Assembly: GCA_913060505.1 (NCBI GenBank)
Contig: CAJXRQ010000021.1
Coordinates: 1 to 61,859 of the forward strand
Direction of reading: 5' to 3'
DNA: 61,859 nt
Source: an uncultured Desulfovibrio sp.
GTDB lineage: Bacteria; Desulfobacterota; Desulfovibrionia; Desulfovibrionales; Desulfovibrionaceae
Position 1 is the stretch's first letter; the number at the start of each line of letters is the position of its first letter. A model generated the notes under the pieces. That model was not told where the DNA came from, did no database searches, and saw only the letters and a list, made by a program, of their open reading frames with translations. Positions 9,313-18,225 of the stretch are shown one piece after another. The position numbers and the translations under genes were made by a program.

Positions 9313-9326
9313 AGCACTAGACAAGT
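9313..9326. promoter_or_regulatory. Possible second, imperfect PhnF site
   Basis: AGCACTAGACAAGT keeps one half of the phnG/phnF palindrome (CTAGACAAG) about 180 bp before the DUF1045-phnN pair. It is a half-site only, so this is a weak call. Confidence 0.3.
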
Positions 9327-9505
9327 TTTTTACTTGTTTGCTTTTGCTCATGATTTCATATGTCTGTAACGTGACAGTCATGTTTGTTTCCAAAATGACC
9401 ACACTTCGTGCTTTTTCAAAGGCCGCTCATTTGTCAGACCTTTTTTCTCGTCATTTGACAGGCGGGATTGGCGAAATGAATCAGAGGAAACTTCGAGGTC
9501 AATAA

Positions 9506-10210
9506 ATGCAGGACAGATATGCCATCTATTATGCACCGGAAACAGGTTCGGAACTCGACCTGTTTGGCAAACTGTGGCTGGGAAGGAACACTGAATCCGA
9601 CATTCGGTTTGAACAGCCCCAGGTGAGAGGTTTCGATAAGCATGAATTGCTTTCCATGACGAGTTCTCCCCGGCACTATGGATTTCACGGGACACTTGTT
9701 CCACCGTTCCGATTGTCGGCGAACACTTCCAAAGATTTCCTCTTTGAACATGCAAGGCAATTGGCTACACGCCTGTCTTCCTTCGACATTCATGGCCTTA
9801 TGCTCAAAAAAATCGGCAGATTCATTGCCTTGGTTCCCACACATCAGGAAGAAATAGCCAAGTTGGCGTCAACCTGTGTCCGATCATTTCATCCACTGCG
9901 GAAACAACCGTCTTTGCTGGAATTGGAGCGTCGGCGTTCCAAGGGATTGACGCCCCGACAGGATCAACTTCTTGTCCGCTGGGGCTATCCGTACGTCATG
10001 GAAGAATTCAGATTTCACATGACACTCAGCAACGCCATCCCGAACAGCGATAAACTTCAAAAACTTGTGGACGGGTTGACTTCCCTCTGTGCGCCATTTT
10101 CCAACGCCAACCATCCGGTACGCGAGTTGTGCATTTTTCATCAACAGGACGAAAACAGCCCGTTCCAGCTCATCGACAGAATTCCTTTTCAAAGGGAAAC
10201 AGGAGAATAG
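9506..10210 (+). CDS. DUF1045 family 2H phosphoesterase, phosphonate-linked
   Basis: 234 residues beginning RYAIYYAPE, diagnostic of DUF1045. Two H-x-T motifs are visible, YGFHGTLVPPF (about residue 54) and FRFHMTLSN (about residue 170), the paired signature of the 2H phosphoesterase fold. The family occurs in phosphonate operons. Here it lies directly before phnN and no phnP is visible in the window, so it may open the ribosyl cyclic phosphate made by C-P lyase, the job PhnP does in E. coli. That role is inferred. The phnN ATG begins the base after its TAG stop. Confidence 0.85.
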   Translation: MQDRYAIYYAPETGSELDLFGKLWLGRNTESDIRFEQPQVRGFDKHELLSMTSSPRHYGFHGTLVPPFRLSANTSKDFLFEHARQLATRLSSFDIHGLMLKKIGRFIALVPTHQEEIAKLASTCVRSFHPLRKQPSLLELERRRSKGLTPRQDQLLVRWGYPYVMEEFRFHMTLSNAIPNSDKLQKLVDGLTSLCAPFSNANHPVRELCIFHQQDENSPFQLIDRIPFQRETGE

Positions 10211-10762
10211 ATGCGACAAGGACAATTGATATACGTGATCGGCCCTTCCGGATGCGGCAAGGATTCGCTCATTAATTATGCCCGCAAGCATTGTTCCTGC
10301 GACGAGATGGCCTTTGCCCACCGCTATATCACCCGCCCTGCGGAAGCCGGCGGTGAAAACCACGTGGCCTTGACCCCTGAGGAATTTCAGGCGCGATTGC
10401 AACGGGGCCTCTTTGCACTGAATTGGGAAAGCCACGGCTTATGCTATGGGATAGGCTGCGAGATAGACACATGGCTCAAGACCGGCCTCAATGTGGCCGT
10501 CAACGGATCGCGCGCCTATTTACCTACTGCATCAGAACGTTACCCGGACATCCTGCCGGTATCGATAGCAGTGGAACCGGATATCCTGAAACAACGGCTT
10601 GTCGGACGTGGGCGGGAATCCCGCGCAGAGATCAATAAACGTTTGCAGCGGGCCGCCGAATTTTCGGTCAGCCATCCAAAATTGTTCGAAATCGACAATA
10701 GCGGCAATCTTTCTGAAGGGGGCGAGCAACTTCTCAAGCTTATCCGTCATAAACAATCCTGA
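10211..10762 (+). CDS. phnN: Ribose 1,5-bisphosphate phosphokinase PhnN
   Basis: 183 residues, a guanylate-kinase-like P-loop enzyme with Walker A GPSGCGKDS at residues 10-18 and the RYITRPAEAGGENH substrate-binding stretch near residue 38. It converts ribose 1,5-bisphosphate, a late C-P lyase pathway intermediate, to PRPP. It follows the DUF1045 gene with no spacer, so the two are co-translated. Confidence 0.94.
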   Translation: MRQGQLIYVIGPSGCGKDSLINYARKHCSCDEMAFAHRYITRPAEAGGENHVALTPEEFQARLQRGLFALNWESHGLCYGIGCEIDTWLKTGLNVAVNGSRAYLPTASERYPDILPVSIAVEPDILKQRLVGRGRESRAEINKRLQRAAEFSVSHPKLFEIDNSGNLSEGGEQLLKLIRHKQS

Positions 10763-10893
10763 AAAGCACGTAATCCATGGTTCAAACCAACGGCCGATTA
10801 TCCCGACATAAATTTCTCACATATTCCTTATTGATTTACAGGATTGCAACTCTACGATACCGTCTCATGAGAAATTTAACCGGGAGCAAGGCC

Positions 10894-12489
10894 GTGGCCG
10901 CCAACACACCTTATGCCCCCCCATGGGCTCTCAGTACGGGAGCGAGAAACGCCGGGACACTCGGCGCGCTGGACGCATGCCATGAGTTGCAGCGTCTGGT
11001 GAAAATTCTCACCCGTCTGACCGGCATTGATCTGTTTATCATCAACACCGATTATCTCTGCGTGGCCGGTTCCGGCGCGTATGAGACAGCTGTGGGCTGC
11101 GCCAGCCCCAAGGACACGGCCATAGGCTACAGCCTGACCAGCGGCCGTCCGACCATGGTTACAAATCCCAGAGCCAATGACACCTGTCAGGAATGTTCAC
11201 AACGGCTCATTTGCCGGGATCTCTCCAACTACACCGCCCCCATCGCCGTGCGTAACAAGGTTGTTGCCGCGGTTCAGGCAGTGGCATTCAATCCGTCCCA
11301 ATGCAAAATCATCGAGGAAAAAGCCGCGGACATAGCCGAGGCGATCACCTTGTTTCTGGTTCAGGGATGCGAAGCGGACAGCCGATTGCTCACCGCTCTG
11401 GCCGGAACCGGCGATGAATCCGAAAGCGCCGGTCTGGAGCGGCTCATTGGGGAAAGTCCGGCCATGCGCGCCCTCAAGGACGACATCATCGGCTGCGCTC
11501 CACTGGACTCCACGGTTCTGATTCAGGGTGAATCCGGAACGGGAAAGGAACTGGCGGCCCAAGCCGTTCACGAGCTTTCCTCCAGAGCTACCCAGCCTTT
11601 TGTGGCCGTCAACTGCGGAGCCATCCCCGAGTCCATCATCGAAAGCGAATTGTTCGGCTATACTTCGGGAACTTTTACCGGAGCCAAGAAGGGAGGCAAG
11701 CCGGGCCTGTTTGAGCATGCAGACGGCGGCACCCTTTTCCTTGACGAAATAGCGGAACTTCCTCTTTCCCTGCAAGTCAAACTGCTGCGGGTGCTTCAGG
11801 AGCGCAAGGTCATGCGGCTTGGAGGTCGCAAGGAGCACGCTTTCAACGTTCGCATCATTGCCGCGGCCAACGTTGATCTGGCCGAGCAGGTCCGACAGGG
11901 AAAATTCCGTCAGGATCTCTACTACCGTCTTCAAGTGATCCCCTTGCAGGTTCCTGCCCTGCGCGAACGGGATGGAGACGTTGAGTTGCTGGTGAATTAT
12001 TTCGTCAGGCTCTACGCCAGACGCAGGAACGAGCCAGCACCGCCCGTGGCACCGGAACTCATGCAACGCTTTATTGAATATTCCTGGCCGGGCAATGTCC
12101 GCGAGCTGAAAAACTTTGTGGAATACGGCATCAACCTGCGAAAGCAGCGCAGCCTCGATCTGGCGACTTTGGCGAGCCGGTTTGCAGCGGCCGATCAGGC
12201 TGTTACGGCACTTCAGGAAAACCTCAGCGGACCGGAATGTCCCGGCTTCCCCGGAATCATAAACAGTGCGGCGCCACCCCCCTCCTCCATCAATATGGAC
12301 GAGGAGAATGAACCGTGGACTCAAAAACTGACCGAACAGGCAACGTTGAGCAACGCGCTGGCCCGGCATGGAGCCACCATGGAAGGCAAACGGCGGGTAG
12401 CCGAAGAACTCGGCATCAGCCTTGCCACGCTGTACCGCAAAATCAAACGCTATGGTTTGCTGGAAGCCTACCAGTACGACGTGAATTGA
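10894..12489 (+). CDS. Sigma-54 dependent activator of the amino-acid uptake/cysteine block
   Basis: About 531 residues from the GTG at 10894, which has a GGGAG ribosome site 7 bases upstream; the in-frame ATG at 10867 lacks one. The order is an N-terminal cysteine-containing sensor (about 30-170, with CQECSQRLICRD resembling PocR-type domains), an AAA+ domain (Walker A GESGTGKE, loop GTFTGA in place of the usual GAFTGA, Walker B GGTLFLDE), and a C-terminal Fis-type helix-turn-helix. It faces the liv genes, whose first gene has a -24/-12 promoter, so it probably activates them. The ligand is unknown; the neighbours suggest an amino acid. Confidence 0.88.
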   Translation: MAANTPYAPPWALSTGARNAGTLGALDACHELQRLVKILTRLTGIDLFIINTDYLCVAGSGAYETAVGCASPKDTAIGYSLTSGRPTMVTNPRANDTCQECSQRLICRDLSNYTAPIAVRNKVVAAVQAVAFNPSQCKIIEEKAADIAEAITLFLVQGCEADSRLLTALAGTGDESESAGLERLIGESPAMRALKDDIIGCAPLDSTVLIQGESGTGKELAAQAVHELSSRATQPFVAVNCGAIPESIIESELFGYTSGTFTGAKKGGKPGLFEHADGGTLFLDEIAELPLSLQVKLLRVLQERKVMRLGGRKEHAFNVRIIAAANVDLAEQVRQGKFRQDLYYRLQVIPLQVPALRERDGDVELLVNYFVRLYARRRNEPAPPVAPELMQRFIEYSWPGNVRELKNFVEYGINLRKQRSLDLATLASRFAAADQAVTALQENLSGPECPGFPGIINSAAPPPSSINMDEENEPWTQKLTEQATLSNALARHGATMEGKRRVAEELGISLATLYRKIKRYGLLEAYQYDVN

Positions 12490-12515
12490 CTCCACTTCTC
12501 TTCTGAAAAGCACAA

Positions 12516-12544
12516 AAGCCGGAGCGCCAAAGACGCTCCGACTT
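12516..12544. terminator. Rho-independent terminator between the activator gene and livF
   Basis: An inverted repeat AAGCCGGAGCG / CGCTCCGACTT (one mismatch, 7-base loop) separates the two convergent genes. Read leftward it is followed by TTTTGTGCTTTT, so it mainly serves livF. Confidence 0.7.
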
Positions 12545-12574
12545 CAGTGTCGTAAACAGTAACGCCCCGGCTAT

Positions 12575-13294
12575 TCAGGCGTGCGCATGTCCACCCATGT
12601 AGGCAGCAGTCAAACGGTCATCCTTCGCCAATTCTTCGGACGGGCCTTCCAGAATGATGGCCCCGCCTTCCATGATGTAACCATAGTCGGCCACGCACAA
12701 GGCAGCCTTGGCGTTCTGTTCAACGATCAGGATCGCTGTCCCGGCATCACGGATCTTGACCACCAGATCAAAAATCGACTTTACCACCAGCGGAGCAAGG
12801 CCGAGTGACGGCTCGTCCATAAGCAGGAGCTTCGGACGCCCCATGAGGGCCCTGCCTATGCACAGCATCTGCTGCTCGCCGCCGGACATGGCCCCGGCTT
12901 GTTGTTTGAGGCGCTCCTTGAGAATGGGAAAGAGTTCGAAAACCCATTCCAGATCCTCATTGAAATGACTTTTGTCCTGATGATAGGCTCCGAGGACCAG
13001 ATTTTCCTCAACGGACATGTTGGCAAAAATCTGCCTGCCCTCCGGCGCCTGGCAAACTCCCATTTTGACCACCTTGTCCGCGCCGAGGTTGGATATGCTA
13101 TCGCGCTCAAAGATGATGTCTCCGCCCGATATCTGATAGATGTTGGAAATGGCCCGCATGAGCGTGGTCTTGCCCACGCCGTTGGACCCCATGACGGCCA
13201 CGATACCGTTTTGCTCAACCTTCAGATTGACCCCCCGCAATATCTGCTGCGGTCCCATGGTCACTTGAAGGTCGCTGACTTCTAATATTGGCAT
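12575..13294 (-). CDS. livF: Branched-chain/amino-acid ABC transporter ATP-binding protein LivF
   Basis: 239 residues, normal for LivF. It has Walker A GSNGVGKTT, signature MSGGEQQM and Walker B LLLMDEPSLGLAP, whose SLGLAP ending is typical of LivF. The start overlaps the end of livG by 13 bases. It is the last gene of the SBP-livH-livM-livG-livF operon and is followed by a terminator. Confidence 0.93.
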   Translation of the reverse strand: MPILEVSDLQVTMGPQQILRGVNLKVEQNGIVAVMGSNGVGKTTLMRAISNIYQISGGDIIFERDSISNLGADKVVKMGVCQAPEGRQIFANMSVEENLVLGAYHQDKSHFNEDLEWVFELFPILKERLKQQAGAMSGGEQQMLCIGRALMGRPKLLLMDEPSLGLAPLVVKSIFDLVVKIRDAGTAILIVEQNAKAALCVADYGYIMEGGAIILEGPSEELAKDDRLTAAYMGGHAHA

Positions 13295-14052
13295 TCTTCA
13301 CCTCCCAGATACGCTTCAAGTACCAGCGGATGCTGCTGGACGGCTTCCGGGGTATCGTCGGCTATTTTCTTGCCCAGAGCCAGAACCATGACACGCTGGC
13401 AAATGCCCATGACAAGCCCCATGTCGTGCTCCACAAGCAAAATGGGAAGTCCTTCCCTGTTCAGTTTCTGAATGAAATCAGCCAGCTGCTCCGTCTCCTG
13501 TTCGTTCAACCCTGCTGCGGGTTCGTCGAGGATCAGCAATTTCGGATCGGTAGCAAGAGCACGTGCTATTTCAAGATATTTGCGCTTGCCATAAGACAGA
13601 TTGGCGGCCAGTTCACTGCTCAGGGAGTCCAGCCCGACACGGGCCAGAATATCCCATGTCCGCTGGCTGATTTCGTTGTCCGTGAGGCAGTTGAACGGCC
13701 ACAGGGCGCGCCGCAGGGAATGCCCCAGAGAACCGATTGCCCCAATGGATACATTATCGAAAACAGTCATGTTGGGCATGATGCGCAAGTTCTGGAACGT
13801 GCGGCCAATCCCCATTTTTGCGACCTGAAACGGCTTCAGTCCGGTGATGGGCTTGTCAAGAAAACGAACCTCGCCCTCGCTTGGAGGGTAAAAGCCGGTC
13901 AGGCAGTTGAAGAAAGTGCTCTTGCCGGCGCCATTCGGCCCGATAAGTCCCACAAGTTCACCGGGACGCATGACCATGTCCACGGCGTCCACGGCTGTCA
14001 GTCCACCGAAGCGGCGGGTCAGTCCTTTGGTTTCCAGTATGGTTTCAGGCAT
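13282..14052 (-). CDS. livG: Branched-chain/amino-acid ABC transporter ATP-binding protein LivG
   Basis: 256 residues from the ATG at 14052, which overlaps the livM stop codon by one base (TGATG); a GTG three codons upstream is possible but has no better ribosome site. Walker A is GPNGAGKST, the signature is LSYGKRKYLEIARAL and Walker B is LLILDEPAAGLN, all typical of LivG. Confidence 0.93.
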   Translation of the reverse strand: MPETILETKGLTRRFGGLTAVDAVDMVMRPGELVGLIGPNGAGKSTFFNCLTGFYPPSEGEVRFLDKPITGLKPFQVAKMGIGRTFQNLRIMPNMTVFDNVSIGAIGSLGHSLRRALWPFNCLTDNEISQRTWDILARVGLDSLSSELAANLSYGKRKYLEIARALATDPKLLILDEPAAGLNEQETEQLADFIQKLNREGLPILLVEHDMGLVMGICQRVMVLALGKKIADDTPEAVQQHPLVLEAYLGGEECQY

Positions 14053-15068
14053 CACTTCCACCCCACCGCATTGCGGCCGTCCCAGGCCGAGTTGAACAGC
14101 TTTCTGGCCACTTCGATGGCTGACACTTCGCCGAATATGCCTTTGGGCAGCAGCAGGATGGACAGGAACATGACCACACCGACCGCCACGTTACGCATAT
14201 CGCCCAATCCCCGAGCCACCTCTGGCAGCAGGATCAACAGCAAGGCACCGAGAATACTGCCAGGCAGGGAACCGAGTCCGCCGACCACGACCATGGTCAA
14301 AATCAGAATGGATTCGCTGAACTGGAAACTGTCGGGGCTGATGTATCCGGCACTGTGCGCCAGCACCGCGCCAGCTAGCCCGGTGAAAAAGGTACTGGCT
14401 GCAAATGCCTGAATCTTGAGCTTGACCACACTGATGCCCATGGCTTCAGCGCATTGGTCGTCCTCGCGGACCGAGCGCAACGCATTGCCAAAGTAGGAAT
14501 GATTCATACGCCACAAAAGATAGATGGAAACACAGGCCAGCACGGCTATGACATAATAGATGGACAGCAGACCGGTGAACTGGTGCCCGAAAATGGTGAT
14601 GGGTTCATAAATCTGCATGCCCATCGGCCCACGGGTCAGCGAAACCCAGTTGAGCAGCGTGACGTGGACGATTTCACCCACACCAAGCGTCGCCACGGCA
14701 AAGTAGATGCTGATCAGCCGCATGGTGGGCAACGCCACCAGCACACCGGCCAACCCCGCCGCCACCCCGCCCAAAGGCAGAGTGAGCAGGAAAGGAAGCC
14801 CGAAATGTGTATTCAGCAACGCCGCAGTATATGCACCGATACCAAAGAAAGCCGCATGCCCGAGGCACATGAGCCCGGCCGTTCCGGTAATCAGGTTCAT
14901 GCTCGCAGCCACGACACAGTAGATGAGCGCCGAGTTGGCCACCTGCATGTAATAACTCTTGCCCAGAAAGGACAATACGCCCGGCACCACCCCAAGAACC
15001 AGAGCAAGCAGCCCCAGAACCAGCAGGTTGGCTCGAACGGAATGGGAAACAAGTTTGTTGTCGGTCAT
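14052..15068 (-). CDS. livM: Branched-chain/amino-acid ABC transporter permease LivM
   Basis: 338 residues from the ATG at 15068, preceded by a TTGAGG ribosome site. About eight to ten hydrophobic segments are visible, and the central GLMCLGHAAFFGIGAYTAALL is the LivM signature. It forms the membrane channel with LivH and lies 14 bp after livH. Confidence 0.92.
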   Translation of the reverse strand: MTDNKLVSHSVRANLLVLGLLALVLGVVPGVLSFLGKSYYMQVANSALIYCVVAASMNLITGTAGLMCLGHAAFFGIGAYTAALLNTHFGLPFLLTLPLGGVAAGLAGVLVALPTMRLISIYFAVATLGVGEIVHVTLLNWVSLTRGPMGMQIYEPITIFGHQFTGLLSIYYVIAVLACVSIYLLWRMNHSYFGNALRSVREDDQCAEAMGISVVKLKIQAFAASTFFTGLAGAVLAHSAGYISPDSFQFSESILILTMVVVGGLGSLPGSILGALLLILLPEVARGLGDMRNVAVGVVMFLSILLLPKGIFGEVSAIEVARKLFNSAWDGRNAVGWK

Positions 15069-15082
15069 ATCGATAACCTCAA

Positions 15083-15994
15083 TCAGACGCGTTCCCTGCG
15101 GGAGCCGAAAATGCCCTGCGGGAAGAATATCAGAGTTACAATCAGGAAGCTGTAAGCGACCATATCGCTCCATCCCTGGGTGAGATAGTTCGTCGCCAAG
15201 GATTCACATACTCCAAGTATAAGTGAACAGATCACAGCGCCCGGAATACTGGACAAGCCGCCCATGACCATGGCCACGAAAGCCTTGATGGAAGGTGTGA
15301 AACCCATGGTCGGGAAAATCGCACCATAGTACAGGCCAACCATGATCCCGGCCGCGCCGCCGAGCATGCTGCCCACCGCAAACGTGGAAATGATGGTCTT
15401 GTCCACGGAAAGCCCCACATATTTCGCACCCAGAGGATTGTTGGAGATGGCGCGGATCGAGAGACCGATACGGGTATGATAGAGCACGTACTGCAAACCG
15501 CCGAGCATGAGGATCGAAGACCCCAGAATCAGGAACTGCCCGGAAGACAGCGAAAGAGGCCCGACCTGAATGGGGTTGTTCAGCATGTACTGCCCGGGAA
15601 TCGTCTGCATCTCGGCGCCGAAGAAGTGCTGGATGACTTCCTTGATGATGATCGACACTGCCAGGGAAGAAAGCAGCGTGGCTTCACGCATGGCCCTGGA
15701 CTTGAGAGAGGCTTCGTCCTGAAATCGGCGGAAAGGCTTAAAGGCGATACGTTCCAGACCGATTCCGGACAGGCCGCCTGCAACAAGCGCCGCCACAATG
15801 ATGATAGCCAAAGGCGCGTGAATCATGTTTATGCATACCAATCCTGCGAAGGCACCGATCGTATACATCTCGCCGTGCGCGAAGTTAACGACGTTGAGCA
15901 CGCCGAAGATGAGCGTGAACCCGATCGCTATGAGCGCGTAGATCATGCCCACGCTGAGACCGTTGATGAGCTGCATCAAAAAATACGTGTCCAT
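15083..15994 (-). CDS. livH: Branched-chain/amino-acid ABC transporter permease LivH
   Basis: 303 residues, mostly hydrophobic, with the LivH hallmark NVVNFAHGEMYTIGAF near residue 35 and a conserved TFAVGSMLGGAAGI segment. It follows the binding-protein gene after a 65-bp spacer that contains a strong hairpin. Confidence 0.93.
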   Translation of the reverse strand: MDTYFLMQLINGLSVGMIYALIAIGFTLIFGVLNVVNFAHGEMYTIGAFAGLVCINMIHAPLAIIIVAALVAGGLSGIGLERIAFKPFRRFQDEASLKSRAMREATLLSSLAVSIIIKEVIQHFFGAEMQTIPGQYMLNNPIQVGPLSLSSGQFLILGSSILMLGGLQYVLYHTRIGLSIRAISNNPLGAKYVGLSVDKTIISTFAVGSMLGGAAGIMVGLYYGAIFPTMGFTPSIKAFVAMVMGGLSSIPGAVICSLILGVCESLATNYLTQGWSDMVAYSFLIVTLIFFPQGIFGSRRERV

Positions 15995-16015
15995 TCAATC
16001 TTTCCTGTTGTTAAC

Positions 16016-16036
16016 GGCGGGGCCGGAGGCCCCGCC
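16016..16036 (-). terminator. Intercistronic hairpin between the binding-protein gene and livH
   Basis: A perfect 9-bp GC stem (GGCGGGGCC / GGCCCCGCC, loop GGA) lies 24 bp after the binding-protein stop. There is no T-run, so it probably stabilises the upstream mRNA or stops part of transcription, giving more binding protein than permease. The effect is inferred. Confidence 0.55.
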
Positions 16037-16059
16037 CGAGTATCGTGTGTTATGCGCCG

Positions 16060-17172
16060 TTAGTTGACGAGCTGGAACGCACCATTTGAAACCTGCATTC
16101 TCGCCAGTCCCTTGACCGGCTCACGGGTCTCGGGATCAAAGGAAGTGCTGCCGGTCACGCCGGGATAGTCCTTTGTGGCTGCCACGGCGTCGCGCAGGGT
16201 TTTGCGGGTAACGTCAGGACCGACCTTGGCGATGGCCGCAAGCATAATACCCACAGCATCGTATGCCTGCGCGGCAAACATGTTCGGGAAGGAACCGTAA
16301 CGCTTCACATATCCCTTCACGAAGGCGACAACGTGAGGCTCTGGGCTGTCCGGCATAAAGGTGGTGGACAGGTATAACCCGTCTGCCGAAGGACCGGCCA
16401 GTTCAATCAGCTTGGGAGAGTAAAGCGAAGATGTACCAAAAGAAGTGACGTCAATGCCGAGCTGGTGTTTCTGTTGCAGAAGCAAGGCCCCGCCTTCGTA
16501 CATCATACAAAGATACAAGGCTTCCGGCTTGTCACGCATGACTTTGGTCAGGATTGCGCGAAAATCGCGGTTGCCGGGGTTGAAATACTCCAAAGAAGTC
16601 ACTTCTCCACCGTCTTTTTTCAGCGCATTGGCGAAATTGGTGGCCGCCGAAATACCCCAATCATTCTGAATGGCGATGATGGCGAACTTTTTATAGCCAA
16701 GTCCGGTTGCCCATTTGACCACAAAGGGGCCTTCAAAAGCCTGGGTCGTAATGTTGCGGAACTGGCAGTTGCTTATCTTGCAAAAATCGGGGTGCGACGA
16801 TGTCTGCGAAAGCTGCGTCATACCAGCCTGTGCGTAGACACGACCCGCTGCCATGGACACGGTCGAGGTAAAATCCCCCAATACGCCGACGACTTCATCA
16901 TCGTCATTGAATTTGCGCGCAATGTTGATTGCTTCCTTGGGGTCGGATTTGGAGTCTTGGAAATCGATCTCCACTTTGGCACCTTTGAGCTTGCCGGACT
17001 TGTTGAACGACTCCAGTTGCATGAGGGCAGAGTTGCGGAAGACTTCACCATACTGGGCATGGCTTCCGGTCAGGGGCAGGGAGTAACCCAATTTGACGAT
17101 CTTTTCGGCCAGCGCAGTCGAAGCCACACACAGTACGGCCATGACAACGAACGCGGTAAACAATCTCTTCAT
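16060..17172 (-). CDS. Periplasmic amino-acid binding protein of the Liv transporter
   Basis: 370 residues from the ATG at 17172; the GGAG site is 8 bases before it and only 2-3 before the alternative ATG at 17178. A Sec signal peptide (MKRLF start, cleavage after STALA) precedes a type I periplasmic binding fold with KLGYSLPLTGSHAQYGE at the mature N terminus. The ligand cannot be read from sequence. The downstream cysteine-breakdown genes suggest a cysteine-related or other small amino acid rather than leucine. It is the first gene of the operon behind a sigma-54 promoter. Confidence 0.9.
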   Translation of the reverse strand: MKRLFTAFVVMAVLCVASTALAEKIVKLGYSLPLTGSHAQYGEVFRNSALMQLESFNKSGKLKGAKVEIDFQDSKSDPKEAINIARKFNDDDEVVGVLGDFTSTVSMAAGRVYAQAGMTQLSQTSSHPDFCKISNCQFRNITTQAFEGPFVVKWATGLGYKKFAIIAIQNDWGISAATNFANALKKDGGEVTSLEYFNPGNRDFRAILTKVMRDKPEALYLCMMYEGGALLLQQKHQLGIDVTSFGTSSLYSPKLIELAGPSADGLYLSTTFMPDSPEPHVVAFVKGYVKRYGSFPNMFAAQAYDAVGIMLAAIAKVGPDVTRKTLRDAVAATKDYPGVTGSTSFDPETREPVKGLARMQVSNGAFQLVN

Positions 17173-17259
17173 GTCCATTTCTCCTCAAAGGTGCTATGTA
17201 TTGGAGGCCCGACGCGGACGGCCCGGCGGGAACCCCTCCACGATTCCACGCCCTATTTA

Positions 17260-17276
17260 AGCAATCCGCATGCCAC
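17260..17276 (-). promoter_or_regulatory. Sigma-54 (-24/-12) promoter of the liv operon
   Basis: On the minus strand the sequence reads GTGGCATGCGGATTGCT: a GG doublet and a GC doublet exactly 10 bases apart, close to the consensus TGGCACG-N4-TTGCW. The binding-protein start codon lies about 90 bases downstream. It fits the presence of a sigma-54 activator at the other end of the operon. Confidence 0.72.
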
Positions 17277-17490
17277 AGCGCATCATAGATGCGTTTTCAC
17301 TTGATTATCTTTTATAAATCCCGACATCTCCAGCACGGCTGACAATGACAAATTATTCAATTATGTCTTTTTCACACATTTCAATTTTACAGTATTACAC
17401 ATATATTTTCATTTTTGTAAATTTATCATTACCCCGTGAGAGTTTTCAAAATCGGTGCGAATTTCGCATCAAAAATGAGAAATTTGAGAA

Positions 17491-17531
17491 CAAAAAAAGA
17501 GGAAGCAAAAGACATTCTCTTTTGCCTCCTC
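17491..17531 (-). terminator. Rho-independent terminator of the aminothiazoline hydrolase gene
   Basis: A 14-bp stem (GAGGAAGCAAAAGA / TCTTTTGCCTCCTC, one G-T pair, 5-base loop) follows the gene on the minus strand and ends in seven consecutive T residues. Confidence 0.85.
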
Positions 17532-17556
17532 CAATAGACTATATTTTATAACAAAT

Positions 17557-18036
17557 CTATTTTTTACGAATCCTGAGGTAACAAGTATCCTTGCTCCCCT
17601 CTGGCAGCGCAGTCATCTGGAAGTCAAATCCTGCGCCTTCAAAAGTACCATAGTCAACGATTCCAGCAACTTCACACATCGTCGCGCAATCTTCATCAGA
17701 CATACCCATTTTGATCCAGGCATTCTTCAGCGGACAGTTTGCGAATTCGATATCCAGGCCGCCTTCGTCACAACGGGTAACGGTGGGAGCAAACATTTTG
17801 CCTCCATCAGGAATATGGCCGATAAAAGCGTCGCGCAGCCCTGCAAAATCGCCATGGGCGTACTGTTTGAAATTCTGGCCGATCTCTTCGCCACGCTTGT
17901 AAATCCCGCGCTTCATGACCTCTTTGGCCTTTTCAAGGCCGAATTCCTCGACCATGGCATCAAAGATCCTCTTGTAAAAGATGGCCCGGTTTTCATTGGC
18001 GGCGTAGAGTTCTTCGCGCAATTTCTCTTCACTCAT
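17557..18036 (-). CDS. L-2-amino-thiazoline-4-carboxylic acid hydrolase-like protein
   Basis: 159 residues from the ATG at 18036, which has an AGGAG site 7 bases upstream; an ATG two codons earlier sits too close to it. The charged N-terminal helix, the CPLKNAW motif and spaced cysteines (CDEGG, CPLK, CATMCE) match the ATC hydrolase family as I recognise it. The named enzyme opens 2-aminothiazoline-4-carboxylate to S-carbamoyl-cysteine on the way to L-cysteine. Its neighbour is an L-cysteine desulfidase, which fits. Members often have unknown substrates, so treat the reaction as tentative. Confidence 0.75.
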   Translation of the reverse strand: MSEEKLREELYAANENRAIFYKRIFDAMVEEFGLEKAKEVMKRGIYKRGEEIGQNFKQYAHGDFAGLRDAFIGHIPDGGKMFAPTVTRCDEGGLDIEFANCPLKNAWIKMGMSDEDCATMCEVAGIVDYGTFEGAGFDFQMTALPEGSKDTCYLRIRKK

Positions 18037-18140
18037 TTTCATACTCCTTTTAATTGATATCCGCTGCATTAATGCGGAATACATCGTACATTTCCACAAA
18101 GACCTATGCATGAGACGTACCGTTTAGTAAATGGATACGA

Positions 18141-18157
18141 TTGGCATCATACTTGAT
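18141..18157 (+). promoter_or_regulatory. Weak candidate sigma-54 promoter for the cysteine desulfidase gene
   Basis: TTGGCATCATACTTGAT has a good -24 element (TTGGCAT) and correct spacing, but the -12 element has GA instead of GC. It points to the desulfidase start 69 bases downstream. Confidence 0.35.
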
Positions 18158-18225
18158 AGAGGAGAAAATGGCTATTCCCCCAAAAACACCTGTCCGAGGC
18201 TGAAAGCCCGATTTAGAGGATGATT

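Larger units (their letters stand above)
17173..17556. other. Regulatory spacer upstream of the liv operon
   Basis: This 384-bp spacer holds the sigma-54 promoter, then an AT-rich stretch (about 17300-17490) suited to activator binding, and the terminator of the next gene. No supported coding sequence was found. Confidence 0.6.

Noticed and set aside
11197..12513. 438-codon minus-strand frame opposite the sigma-54 activator
   Set aside because: The plus-strand frame carries Walker motifs and a Fis domain; the antisense product looks random.
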